Shown here: one piece after another, positions 1 to 6,703 of the stretch
Numbering within the stretch: position 1 is the stretch's first letter
Layout of the letters: each line of letters opens with the position of its first letter
Source of the DNA: Actinokineospora diospyrosa
Lineage (GTDB): Bacteria; Actinomycetota; Actinomycetes; Mycobacteriales; Pseudonocardiaceae
Direction: 5' to 3'
Length of the DNA: 64,000 bases
Assembly (NCBI RefSeq): GCF_024171925.1
Contig: NZ_JAMTCO010000002.1
Coordinates: 151,041 to 215,040 of the forward strand
Notes under the pieces: model-generated
Databases searched by the model: none
Told to the model about the DNA's origin: nothing
The model's input: only the letters and a program-made list of their open reading frames with translations
Program-made: the position numbers and the translations under genes

Positions 1-19
1 GCAACAGGGTCTCGGGGTG

Positions 20-107
20 GTCATCCCCGCATACGCGGGGCTGTCCCGCCACCAACCTCACGGCGGAAACCGCCGCGACGTCATCCCTGCAGCCGCGGGG
101 CTTGGGA
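20..107. CRISPR. Terminal end of a type I-E-like CRISPR array
   Basis: Two copies of a roughly 28-nt repeat lie 60 nt apart (starts at 20 and 80). The first reads GTCATCCCCGCATACGCGGG followed by GCTGTCCC; its CCCCGC...GCGGGG stem is the type found in class 1 type I-E repeats of actinomycetes. The second copy keeps GTCATCCC and CGCGGGGCT but has drifted in the middle and at its 3' end, as trailer-end repeats usually do. One spacer of about 32 nt lies at 48-79. No further repeat is seen to the right, so the array, leader and any cas genes must lie left of the window. The type assignment is by repeat shape only. Confidence 0.72.
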
Positions 108-246
108 CGGCTAGTGGGTCCCCTGGTGGTTCCAGCCGGTGTCGGATGGGGTGCTGTCTGCCGTGCTCGGGGTGCCTAGACAGGGCTGGAGCCGGGGGGC
201 TGCCCGCGCCCCAGGAACCTGCCGCCCGTTGCGGTACCGTCGACGC

Positions 247-576
247 GTGGCGGAGGACCTGGAATCGCGTGTCGCAGCCCTGGAGGACCGCCTCAGGGCC
301 CTAGATGAGCGCGTCCGTGCCAGCGAGCGAGACGCGGCAGCTGCGAGAGTGCTTGCAGGCGGCGCCGACCGCGACGTCTCCGAGATCCGAACCGACATCC
401 GCGACCTTCGCCAAGCCACCACCAGCAGCTTCAACGCCATGCGCGAAGATCTGCACGACCTTCATTCCAACGCAGACGACAGTATGGCCGCGCTGCGCGG
501 CAAACTCGACGCCTTATCGGCAGGCCAAGAGCAGATCACAAGCCTGCTGACCAGGCTCATCGAGCGTGAAGACTAG
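247..576 (+). CDS. Small coiled-coil protein of unknown function
   Basis: This encodes 109 residues dominated by charged heptads: an N-terminal block rich in Leu, Glu and Arg, then a helix with DIRDLRQATTSSFNAMRED and a C-terminal Leu-rich helix. I expect an elongated coiled coil without membrane segments. The GTG at 247 was chosen because a TACCGT box (235-240) lies exactly 6 nt upstream, the actinobacterial leaderless arrangement; the frame stays open further upstream but without a comparable signal. It lies just beyond the CRISPR trailer end, but nothing in the sequence links it to CRISPR function. I do not recognise the family. Confidence 0.6.
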   Translation: MAEDLESRVAALEDRLRALDERVRASERDAAAARVLAGGADRDVSEIRTDIRDLRQATTSSFNAMREDLHDLHSNADDSMAALRGKLDALSAGQEQITSLLTRLIERED

Positions 577-597
577 GAATCAGCTCGCGCCCTTCGT

Positions 598-885
598 TCA
601 AGGACCTTGCAGCCAAGGCGGCACGCCACCTGTGGTCGCCGGTTGCCCTTCCGGTAACTGGCTTCCCTCGACGTTGTCGAATACGTGCCCGCGCTCGGCA
701 GCTGGGTGGCGCCATATCCCCGCAGCCCGGGCAGCCTCACATGTGCACGGGTGGCTAACTTCGCGCGTTTCCCACTGCCCTCCAGGTAGCTGTGTGGGCT
801 GTGTCCATGTCATCACCCCAGTGTCTCGACAGACACGACAGGCCGAACCAGCGGCGGCTGGTGGACTGGCGTCAGGCTGACTCAT
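598..885 (-). CDS. Small Cys-rich, probably zinc-binding protein
   Basis: The product is 95 residues with CRVC near residue 17 and a CTC motif about 30 residues later, so up to four cysteines could hold a metal ion. Proteins of this shape (a CxxC knuckle followed by CxC) are common as uncharacterised cargo in actinomycete phages and integrative elements. The ATG at 885 has a good GGGGAGG ribosome-binding site 8 nt upstream, which is why the nine codons upstream are left out. It converges on the preceding coiled-coil gene with a 21-nt gap. Function unknown. Confidence 0.5.
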   Translation of the reverse strand: MSQPDASPPAAAGSACRVCRDTGVMTWTQPTQLPGGQWETREVSHPCTCEAARAAGIWRHPAAERGHVFDNVEGSQLPEGQPATTGGVPPWLQGP

Positions 886-1050
886 CCCGGAACCTCCCCG
901 ATCCCCCCGCACCGCCCACAGGCACCGCGCGGGCTGCCGTCGTCATCGCTCTCGTCCTCTGGTGGGTCATCAAGCCCCGATCCGTGGCAGGTTGGGCAGG
1001 TCTTCACGCCATCTACGGTGACACGCGATCTCTTATAATGCCAGCCCGCT

Positions 1051-1974
1051 TTATCCCGTCTCCAGATTCTTCGATAGGAATTGCCTAACTCGACTGGTGG
1101 CGACTGCGTAGCACAAACTATTGGTGCCAGGTACGGTCCGGGCGGAATGTGGGCTAATTATGACACCAGACGCCTTCCACAGTGGATGTTCAGGTGGCAG
1201 GGGCTCAGGGTCGGTAACGTCAAGTGCGGCAGTTAGGCGGCCCTGTTGCAACTCTGCTAGGAGTGCGCTGGTCTCGACTACCTGCCCTCTGCTTGCGTTA
1301 ACGAGCAGCGCGCCGTCGTCCATCCTAGCGAGGAACTTGCTGTCAACAAGTCCTAGGGTTGCTTCAGTAAGCGGCGTCGTGATTACCACTACACGATGTC
1401 CGGGAATTAGGCTCGTAAGTTCACTCGTGCCATGTACACCTTGTCTGGCGGACCTGCCCACGAGCGTTGTGTGCGCACCGAACGCGGCAAGTTTAGTTGC
1501 TGTCGCTCTACCGATGTTTCCTGCTCCAACCAGAAGGACTCGATTCTCGGCGAGAGTGTCAGCACTGAACTTGCGGTGTGCCCAAACCTGCTGGTCTTGA
1601 AATCGTACAAGCGATGGCCATTGGCGAAGCTGTGTCAGGATGGCGGACAAGATCCACTCTGAGACCGGGCCTGCATGCGCGTCGCCAGCATTGCTTACCT
1701 CAATTCCTGCGCTGACATGAGGCGCCCATTCGTCCGTTCCGGCGGTCAATAGCTGCACGAGTTGAAGTAAGGGTAGTTTGGGTAGCAGTCTTATCGGGCG
1801 ATGACTGCCTCGATATGGAGGTATCAAGACACTGGCTGTGCGCTGCTCGGGCGTCAGGTCCGACGAACCTGGGTCGTACCGGATCACTTCGACCCCAGCT
1901 ATGGCGACCAGCATCTCACTTCCGACTTGGTCGTCCTCCTCGGAGCTCACCAGCACGCGTAGCTTCTCAGTCAC
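1051..1974 (-). CDS. D-isomer-specific 2-hydroxyacid dehydrogenase family protein
   Basis: This encodes 307 residues with the family layout of a split substrate domain around an NAD-binding Rossmann core. GAGNIG is at 150-155, the catalytic Arg sits in NASRGQVV (R229), the Glu in DPEPLP (E257) and the His in SPHSA (H276), so the enzyme looks catalytically complete. It should oxidise or reduce a 2-hydroxy/2-oxo acid with NAD(P); the substrate cannot be read from sequence. The GTG start overlaps the stop of the upstream GntR-kinase gene by 4 nt, so the two are translationally coupled. Base composition is clearly less GC-rich than the surroundings, which suggests recent acquisition. Confidence 0.85.
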   Translation of the reverse strand: MTEKLRVLVSSEEDDQVGSEMLVAIAGVEVIRYDPGSSDLTPEQRTASVLIPPYRGSHRPIRLLPKLPLLQLVQLLTAGTDEWAPHVSAGIEVSNAGDAHAGPVSEWILSAILTQLRQWPSLVRFQDQQVWAHRKFSADTLAENRVLLVGAGNIGRATATKLAAFGAHTTLVGRSARQGVHGTSELTSLIPGHRVVVITTPLTEATLGLVDSKFLARMDDGALLVNASRGQVVETSALLAELQQGRLTAALDVTDPEPLPPEHPLWKASGVIISPHSARTVPGTNSLCYAVATSRVRQFLSKNLETG

Positions 1975-2864
1975 TTTGCCTCACCTAGGACGTACGAGAC
2001 CAGTGTGCTGGCTTGCTCCCGTAGAGGATTTCCCGATGCGCTGTTGTCGACCAAGAAGTGGGCAATATTCGGCCGGAAGTCTACATCAATAGAGGCGGCA
2101 TATTCTGGCCAGTTGTCAAGTTTCGACGCGTCCCGCGCTGCGCTGCGATGTCTAATGTATGTATGCATTGTGTCAATGTCGCAGTACACCCACACAACTG
2201 TGACCTTTGCACCTAGTGAATCGTATAGCGTGCGCATCCGGTTTACCCAGGCATCGTCTTTAAGTTCGCGTATGAATGGCGCTGTCACGATAGCCGAGTT
2301 TCCACACTGGACGTTCTCGGTTACGGCACTTCGAAGCGCCTCGTATTCGCGCGGTCGAATTTGTGTAAGATAGCTCTTCGACTCTCGATCGTTGGGGGAG
2401 CATCCCATAACTTGTAGTGCTGCCTCGACAACGGGGCGTGTTAGAGTGTCCTTGTCTAGTATTGGCCATCCGATACGTCGTGCGAGGATGCGACCAAGCT
2501 CGGTTTTTCCACTTCCGGCATAGCCGCCGATCATCAGAACATTCGGATTTGGCATGCGCAATATGGAGTGCTGCTCTTGCTGTGGCGCCACTACTTTGCG
2601 TCCAGATCGGGGGCGACTTTCAACTAGGCCGTTCGCGATTAGTATTTTCATCGCCTCGTTGATTGTAAAGACGCTTACCCCCCACTGTTTCGCCAATTCC
2701 CGAGTAGTTTTCAAGGTCTCGTCGTGGCGAAGTCTGCCAGCCTCAATGTCGTTCTGAATATTGCGCGCCACCTGCTGGTGGAGTGACTCCGAGCGCGAGA
2801 GTCGGGGCTGGTCGTCTGCCATGAGACTCCGATGCTTGTCCGCCGGGTCGGTCTGCTCAGACAT
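1971..2864 (-). CDS. GntR-family regulator fused to a P-loop kinase-like domain
   Basis: The product has 297 residues. Residues 27-95 form a GntR winged helix (TTRELAKQWGVSVFTINEAM carries the recognition helix). From residue 108 a nucleotide-binding domain begins with GGYAGSGKT (113-121), followed by LDKD and a second acidic strand near VWVYCD, as in small AAA_33-type kinases. The usual ligand-binding domain of GntR proteins is therefore replaced by a kinase-like module, which would let it respond to a nucleotide or a phosphorylatable small molecule (inference). It is first in a two-gene unit with the dehydrogenase. It reads away from the mobile-element genes across a palindromic region, a position like that of KorSA-type GntR repressors in actinomycete elements. 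Its AT-richer composition matches its partner. Confidence 0.78.
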   Translation of the reverse strand: MSEQTDPADKHRSLMADDQPRLSRSESLHQQVARNIQNDIEAGRLRHDETLKTTRELAKQWGVSVFTINEAMKILIANGLVESRPRSGRKVVAPQQEQHSILRMPNPNVLMIGGYAGSGKTELGRILARRIGWPILDKDTLTRPVVEAALQVMGCSPNDRESKSYLTQIRPREYEALRSAVTENVQCGNSAIVTAPFIRELKDDAWVNRMRTLYDSLGAKVTVVWVYCDIDTMHTYIRHRSAARDASKLDNWPEYAASIDVDFRPNIAHFLVDNSASGNPLREQASTLVSYVLGEAK

Positions 2865-2913
2865 CCTACCAGTTGCCTAACAGGCTTGATGGATGCATCA
2901 CCGCAGGTAGAGG

Positions 2914-3006
2914 CCTGTTTTGCGCAAAGTTGGACCTAACAGTTGACCTGAAGAGCTAACAACTGTTAGCTTCAGCTGGTCGAGCTGACGCAGCGTGCAA
3001 AACAGG
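2914..3006. promoter_or_regulatory. Nested palindromes between divergent transcription units (putative operator)
   Basis: The gap between the GntR-kinase gene and the first element gene holds three inverted repeats. Outer arms: CCTGTTTTGC (2914-2923) with GCAAAACAGG (2997-3006), perfect. Inner arms: CTAACAGTTG (2936-2945) with CAACTGTTAG (2960-2969), perfect. Overlapping the inner right arm is GCTAACA-AC-TGTTAGC (2955-2970), extended by CTGAAG/CTTCAG flanks. TAAC/GTTA palindromes of this size suit a dimeric winged-helix regulator such as the adjacent GntR protein. Binding is inferred, not shown. Confidence 0.55.
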
Positions 3007-3019
3007 GAAGAGGTGTGAA

Positions 3020-3280
3020 GTGGATCACTCGGCTCACTTCCCCGACGGCCTCTCTGAGGCGGTCGTGGATGCGTTGGTGGAGGAGGTGGACAGGCATGTG
3101 GTGCCGACTCGGTATGTGCCGCCGCTGTATGTGGATCGGGAAGCCGCACTGCGGCGGCAGCGTCGTCAGCAGCAGCGGGTGTTGGCGCGAGTGTCTAGGA
3201 CCACGCGGTGCCCGTTCTGTCAGTGCCCTGGTGGTCATGCCCCGAGCTGCCCGCGTGGCGGGTCGGGGGTGGCGGCGTGA
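3020..3280 (+). CDS. Small Cys-containing hypothetical protein, first gene of the element
   Basis: This encodes 86 residues: an acidic N-terminal helix, an Arg/Gln-rich stretch, then CPFCQCPGGHAPSCP near the C-terminus, which could bind a metal. The GTG at 3020 follows a purine-rich GGGAAGAGG site. The stop overlaps the GTG of the next gene, starting a run of four tightly coupled genes. It begins directly after the palindromic region, so it is probably the first gene of the element's main transcript. Family not recognised. Confidence 0.6.
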   Translation: MDHSAHFPDGLSEAVVDALVEEVDRHVVPTRYVPPLYVDREAALRRQRRQQQRVLARVSRTTRCPFCQCPGGHAPSCPRGGSGVAA

Positions 3281-3726
3281 GTTACAGGTCCATGGTTGCT
3301 GGTGTCGCCGCTGTGTCTGCGTTGCTCGATGAGCATGTGAACGCGCCGCCTCTGGTCGGTGTGATCGTGCAGTCGTCGATGGCGGTAGACAGGGCTGAGG
3401 TGCTTCTGCAGGTAGGGGACTCGTTGGCGGACGTTGCCGAGTGGGCGCGTCTATTGGGCTCTCCGGTCGCGATGCGGGTCGCTGAACAGTTTGTCGAGGT
3501 GTCGGCCAGGGCGATGTTGCGCAGGGACGGGTTCTTGGCGCCCGTGCGGGTGTGGAGCCACTTGGATGACGTCGAGTTGAGGGCGTTGGCAGTGGTTGCC
3601 GGATTGGTGTTCAAGGCGGGCGTTGACGTCGGTTCGTGGGTGGAGATCGAGGCTCACGTGGCGGTGGAGGCAGCTGCGGCAGCTGCCGCGGATCGGCCTT
3701 GGTTCTCGGGGCGGGCTGCGTCGTGA
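3277..3726 (+). CDS. Hypothetical protein of the element's leading operon
   Basis: The product is 149 residues, predicted mostly helical, with alternating Val/Ala/Leu-rich and acidic segments, an Ala run near the C-terminus and no obvious catalytic motif, signal peptide or membrane span. The GTG at 3277 overlaps the upstream stop (GTGA) and its own stop overlaps the start of the WhiB-like gene, so it is co-translated with both. I do not recognise the family. Confidence 0.6.
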   Translation: MSYRSMVAGVAAVSALLDEHVNAPPLVGVIVQSSMAVDRAEVLLQVGDSLADVAEWARLLGSPVAMRVAEQFVEVSARAMLRRDGFLAPVRVWSHLDDVELRALAVVAGLVFKAGVDVGSWVEIEAHVAVEAAAAAAADRPWFSGRAAS

Positions 3727-3962
3727 GCGCGGCCGACTCGGGGTGGATGGCTGATGCGCTGTGTGCCGAGACGGATCCGGACGCGTTTCACCCGGAGCGC
3801 GCGAATCCCGACGGGGCTGCGCGGCGGGTGTGTCAGCGCTGTGACGTGCAGGCAGCTTGCCTGGCGTACGCGCTGGCCACGGGGCAGTCCGAGGGCGTGT
3901 GGGGCGGGACGTCACCTGCTCAGCGCCGCAGGATGCGTCTGGCGAAGGTGGTGCACCGGTGA
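3723..3962 (+). CDS. WhiB-family iron-sulfur regulator
   Basis: This encodes 79 residues with the four WhiB cysteines C14, C37, C40 and C46 (C-x22-C-x2-C-x5-C) and the family turn GVWGG at 58-62. WhiB proteins bind a [4Fe-4S] cluster and act with the main sigma factor. WhiB genes are frequent passengers on actinomycete plasmids, phages and AICEs, where they are thought to tune host or element transcription. Start and stop codons overlap both neighbours. The protein is short but complete; a basic tail (RRRMRLAKVVHR) follows the turn, as needed for DNA contact. Confidence 0.87.
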   Translation: MSAADSGWMADALCAETDPDAFHPERANPDGAARRVCQRCDVQAACLAYALATGQSEGVWGGTSPAQRRRMRLAKVVHR

Positions 3963-4414
3963 GCGCGGCGGCGGTGACGTTCGCGGTGGTGTTGCCGGGT
4001 TTGTTGGTGGCGCATCACGTCGGTGATCACTGGGTGCAGACCGATTATCAGGCGGCGAACAAGGGTCGTCGGGATCGTCGGGGTCGGGTGGCGTGTCTGG
4101 CGCATGTGGCGTCGTACACCGGTGTCACCGCGGTGACGGTGGCGCTGTTGTGGTGGCGGCTGGGGTTGCCGGTGTCGGTGCTCGGGTTTGTGTTGGGTCA
4201 GTTGGTGAGTGCGGTGACGCACTACTGGGCCGACCGTCGGTTCACGCTGGCGTGGTTGATTCGGGTCACCGGCCGGGCTCGGTTCGCGGGGATGGGCACG
4301 CCTCGTGTGGGGTGCGACGACAACCCGTGTCTCGGCACTGGGGCGTATGCGCTGGATCAGTCGTGGCATCAGGCGTGGTTGTTCGTGGCGGCGTTGTTGA
4401 CGGCGGGGTTGTGA
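3959..4414 (+). CDS. DUF3307-like polytopic membrane protein
   Basis: This encodes 151 residues. Near the N-terminus there is a histidine-rich LVAHHVGDHWVQTDYQAANK motif of the DUF3307 type, followed by two hydrophobic segments (about 55-75 and 75-95), a polar middle with two Cys, and a final hydrophobic helix. It is probably an inner-membrane protein of unknown function; homologues are common on actinomycete mobile elements. The GTG start overlaps the WhiB stop by 4 nt and the stop abuts the next start (TGATG). Confidence 0.65.
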   Translation: MSAAAVTFAVVLPGLLVAHHVGDHWVQTDYQAANKGRRDRRGRVACLAHVASYTGVTAVTVALLWWRLGLPVSVLGFVLGQLVSAVTHYWADRRFTLAWLIRVTGRARFAGMGTPRVGCDDNPCLGTGAYALDQSWHQAWLFVAALLTAGL

Positions 4415-4845
4415 TGGGCGGCCGCCAGTATCCGTGGGTGTTGGCCTCGGTGCCGTGGTCGGATGCCACGGCGTTCACCCGGGGTACGCATCTGGGTTTG
4501 CCGTTGGTGTCATGGGGGATCGCGCCCCGGGACCTGGTGGCCACGCGCCGGCAGCTGCGGGCGATGGGGTTGCGTCCCAACGGCCAGGAACCGGTGGCCT
4601 ATCTGTACTTCTACTGCCGTCGGGCGGGCAAGAAGGTGTTCGCCGAGCTGTTCCTGATCAGCAAATCAGCGCCGCACCGTCCGGCGACACCGGCCCAACA
4701 CACCGCGATCGCCAAGGCCAACCTCGCCAAGCGCATCTGCCGGACCTGTGGGCGCGACGCGGGTTATGTCGTGCCGCTCGAAACCCGCCAGTGCACCGAC
4801 TGCTGGCTCGCTGAACAGTCCACTCCGGAGCCGATGGCGGCCTGA
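4414..4845 (+). CDS. RRQRL-motif zinc-binding protein
   Basis: The product is 143 residues. The central segment RRQLRAMGLRPNGQ is the signature stretch of a small protein family seen on actinomycete mobile elements. The C-terminal part carries a CRTCG...CTDC zinc ribbon at about residues 109-130. The family is usually found between membrane/WhiB genes and transfer genes, as here; its role is unknown, though a nucleic-acid-binding function is plausible from the basic centre and zinc ribbon. ATG 4414 overlaps the preceding stop; GTG 4411 is an alternative one codon earlier. Confidence 0.72.
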   Translation: MGGRQYPWVLASVPWSDATAFTRGTHLGLPLVSWGIAPRDLVATRRQLRAMGLRPNGQEPVAYLYFYCRRAGKKVFAELFLISKSAPHRPATPAQHTAIAKANLAKRICRTCGRDAGYVVPLETRQCTDCWLAEQSTPEPMAA

Positions 4846-4919
4846 CCAGGCCCAGCCTCGGCGTTTCCGGCCGCAGCCCTGGCACAACAGACCGATCACA
4901 TCACACGGAAGGTGAACCG

Positions 4920-5114
4920 ATGAGTCTCTTGAAGAGCGCGGCCCGCGCGTTGACTCCGACGGCGCAGGTGGAGCGTGAGCAGCGGCGCGAGGATTCCCAG
5001 TGCGAGGCCCAGCCCGGGGGTCGGCAGTGCCGCCGGAAGAAGCACCGGCGGGCGGGCGGTAGCTGCGGCAGGCCCGCGTGCGCGGCGTGGGTGTTGCAGC
5101 GCGACGGCGACTGA
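4920..5114 (+). CDS. Small basic hypothetical protein
   Basis: This encodes 64 residues, strongly basic, with a Lys/Arg run (RRKKHRRAGG) and three cysteines. The ATG at 4920 has GGAAGG 8 nt upstream. No fold can be named. Hairpin copy A begins 4 nt after its stop codon, the same placement seen downstream of three other small genes of the element. Confidence 0.5.
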   Translation: MSLLKSAARALTPTAQVEREQRREDSQCEAQPGGRQCRRKKHRRAGGSCGRPACAAWVLQRDGD

Positions 5115-5118
5115 TTCC

Positions 5119-5165
5119 CCCTGGTCAGGCGGTCACTCCGGCAAAGACTGCCCGCCTGGCCAGGG
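5119..5165 (+). repeat. Covarying hairpin repeat, copy A
   Basis: A 14-bp stem has left arm CCCTGGTCAGGCGG (5119-5132) and right arm CCGCCTGGCCAGGG (5152-5165), with one T-G wobble at pair 7. The 19-nt loop is TCACTCCGGCAAAGACTGC. The conserved tail TTCCCAACCACC follows. The copy starts 4 nt after the stop of the small basic gene and ends 37 nt before the Nudix start. There is no U-tract, so it is not a textbook intrinsic terminator. Confidence 0.85.
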
Positions 5166-5202
5166 TTCCCAACCACCACTCCAACCAGAGGAGCAACAAA
5201 CA

Positions 5203-5643
5203 ATGGCGAGCAAGAGCGACGACGTCAAGCTGACCGCCGACGCGGTCGTGTTCGCCCAGAAGGGCGGCGAATGGAACCTCCTGCTGATCCAGCGGCGTTG
5301 GAAGCCGTTCGCGGGTCTCTGGGCCCTGCCCGGCGGCCACATCGAGCCGGGGGAGGACACGCGAATCGCGGCAGAACGAGAGCTGAAGGAGGAGACCGGG
5401 ATCATCCTGCCTCGCACCGCGGTGCGGGTCGGCGTGTACAACGCGCCCGGGCGTGACCCACGTGGCCGCTACGAGACCCATGCGTACGCGGCGAAGTTGA
5501 ACACCATGCCGGCCCCGGTCGCGGCGGACGACGCCAAGGCGGCCCGATGGGAGCCGCTGAGCAAGGTCACCGCTTCCTCGCTGGCGTTCGACCACAGCCG
5601 GATCGTGGCTGACGCCATGCGCCGACTCGGCATCCGTACCTGA
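5203..5643 (+). CDS. Nudix hydrolase
   Basis: This encodes 146 residues with a full Nudix box (GHIEPGEDTRIAAERELKEE, about residues 46-65, followed by TGI), which supplies the Mg-binding glutamates for hydrolysis of nucleoside-diphosphate-X substrates. The substrate cannot be deduced. A Nudix protein (Pif/Pra region) is a regular member of AICE backbones and has been linked to control of element excision or exclusion in pSAM2-type elements (known for the family, inferred here). The ATG at 5203 has AGAGGAG 10 nt upstream. It is bounded by hairpin copies A and B. Confidence 0.88.
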   Translation: MASKSDDVKLTADAVVFAQKGGEWNLLLIQRRWKPFAGLWALPGGHIEPGEDTRIAAERELKEETGIILPRTAVRVGVYNAPGRDPRGRYETHAYAAKLNTMPAPVAADDAKAARWEPLSKVTASSLAFDHSRIVADAMRRLGIRT

Positions 5644-5647
5644 TTTC

Positions 5648-5694
5648 CCCTGGCCAGGCGGTCACTCCGGCAAAGACTGCCCGCCTGGCCAGGG
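5648..5694 (+). repeat. Covarying hairpin repeat, copy B
   Basis: A perfect 14-bp stem, CCCTGGCCAGGCGG (5648-5661) with CCGCCTGGCCAGGG (5681-5694), encloses the same 19-nt loop as copy A. Pair 7 is C-G here instead of the T-G wobble of copy A. The tail TTCCCAACCACCA is identical to copy A. It starts 4 nt after the Nudix stop codon. Confidence 0.87.
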
Positions 5695-5733
5695 TTCCCA
5701 ACCACCAGTCACCAAGGACCAGTGGAGACATCA

Positions 5734-5778
5734 ATGCTAGCGATACCGCGCAAGCCCTCCGTGCAGGGTGGGTGGTGA
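5734..5778 (+). CDS. Possible 14-residue leader peptide
   Basis: ATG 5734 with GGAG 7 nt upstream opens a short frame, MLAIPRKPSVQGGW. Its TGA (5776-5778) overlaps the GTG at 5775 of the HExxH gene. This GTGA arrangement matches the start/stop coupling used throughout the element and would deliver ribosomes to the downstream gene, which lacks a clear site of its own. Translation is not proven. Confidence 0.35.
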   Translation: MLAIPRKPSVQGGW

Positions 5779-6278
5779 GGATGCTTGACCTGACCGATGA
5801 GCAGATCAGGGCGGTGCTGGCGCACCACGAGGCCGCACACGCGGTGATCATGGTGCGCGCGGGCGACCAGGTCCGCTCCGTCTGGGTCAGGCGGTCGCTC
5901 GGCGGGTCGTACCGCGGCCGCACCGAGCGGGCGGGGAGATCCCTGCTGGGCCCGGATGAGTGGGCGATCAGCGCGCTCGCCGGTCCCGAGGGCAGCGCAC
6001 TGTGGGCCACCGAGGCACTCGGCATGAGCCTCGGCGCCGCCAGGATCGCCACAGCCCGCACCGGGCGGGGCGACGTCGCCGACGCCCGCGACTACCTGCA
6101 CAGGAAGAACGCCACGCTCTCGATGCCCCAAGCGACTCGGGCCGCGCAGGGCCAGGTCGCGGGGGAGTGGCGCCACATCAAGGCCGTCGCTATGGAGATC
6201 CTCGCCCACGGCCGGGTGCCCGGCGACAAGGTCCGGGCCCTGGCTGGGCCGCCGCGCACCTCGCGAGGCAGGCGATGA
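5775..6278 (+). CDS. HExxH-motif protein (M41/zincin-like), element cargo
   Basis: The product is 167 residues. An HHEAAHAV motif near residue 15 is a zincin-type HExxH followed by a helix; the mid-region LGPDEWAISALAGPEGSAL resembles the helical part of FtsH-type M41 peptidase domains. No AAA domain or membrane segment is present, so it is a stand-alone peptidase-like domain. Whether it cuts peptides is unknown. I chose GTG 5775 because it overlaps the stop of a short upstream frame that has its own ribosome-binding site; GTG 5772 and ATG 5781 are alternatives. The stop overlaps the next start (ATGA). Confidence 0.65.
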   Translation: MRMLDLTDEQIRAVLAHHEAAHAVIMVRAGDQVRSVWVRRSLGGSYRGRTERAGRSLLGPDEWAISALAGPEGSALWATEALGMSLGAARIATARTGRGDVADARDYLHRKNATLSMPQATRAAQGQVAGEWRHIKAVAMEILAHGRVPGDKVRALAGPPRTSRGRR

Positions 6279-6376
6279 CGCCACCGATCACCACCGACGA
6301 CGACTACGACGACCTGTGCGAATGCCGCTGTGAGCGGCTGCCCGGCACTCACACCGCGGGCCAATGCTCGCAATGA
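6275..6376 (+). CDS. 33-residue acidic Cys-rich miniprotein
   Basis: This short coupled frame begins ATGA over the preceding stop. The acidic start DDDYDD is followed by CECRC and a later Cys near the C-terminus (GQCSQ), giving four cysteines in 33 residues, enough for one metal site. The overlapping start and its position between two supported genes argue for translation. Function unknown. Confidence 0.45.
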   Translation: MTPPITTDDDYDDLCECRCERLPGTHTAGQCSQ

Positions 6377-6389
6377 CGAAGGGAAAGTG

Positions 6390-6608
6390 ATGGCCAAGTA
6401 CTCGATCACCGGCAGGAACGACAACGGGAACGTGCACGTCACCCTCAGCGACAACGTGCCTGCGGCACTGCGAGCGGCCGGGGACGAATACGACCGCCTG
6501 AAGGCCAAGGGCAAAGACCCCTCCGGCGCAGTCCGGAAGTTCGTCGCCGCGCTCCGCCGTGCTGGTGCGCACGACGTGGCCGACATGTTCAGGCCCGAGT
6601 ACCAGTAG
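6390..6608 (+). CDS. Small element protein, paralogue of the gene at 6704
   Basis: This encodes 72 residues: a beta-rich N-terminal half (YSITGRNDNGNVHVTL) and a helical C-terminal half with KAKGKDPSGAVRKFVAALRR and a final EYQ. The second half matches the protein encoded at 6704-6925 (AKGKD..AV....A.LRR......YQ), so the two are tandem paralogues. A GAAGGGA site precedes ATG 6390. Hairpin copy C follows 11 nt after the stop. Family not recognised. Confidence 0.6.
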   Translation: MAKYSITGRNDNGNVHVTLSDNVPAALRAAGDEYDRLKAKGKDPSGAVRKFVAALRRAGAHDVADMFRPEYQ

Positions 6609-6619
6609 CCACAGTCCTG

Positions 6620-6666
6620 CCCTGGTCCGGCGGTCACTCCGGCAAAGACTGCCCGCCGGACCAGGG
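6620..6666 (+). repeat. Covarying hairpin repeat, copy C
   Basis: A perfect stem, CCCTGGTCCGGCGG (6620-6633) with CCGCCGGACCAGGG (6653-6666), has the same 19-nt loop as copies A and B. Relative to copy B, pair 7 is T-A instead of C-G and pair 9 is C-G instead of A-T; both sides changed together. The tail has drifted to CTCCCGACCGCC. Confidence 0.87.
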
Positions 6667-6703
6667 CTCCCGACCGCCAACCCAGAACGGACAGAGATCT
6701 CGG

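Noticed and set aside
1-3019. Second copy of the tRNA-Leu 3' end as left attachment site
   Set aside because: I looked for the T-arm and acceptor sequence (GCGATTCGAAC, TGCCCCCGG) and found no match, so no att site is annotated.
2981-3237. Antisense frames opposite the first element genes
   Set aside because: They lie opposite a run of overlapping genes with consistent start/stop coupling and lack ribosome-binding sites.
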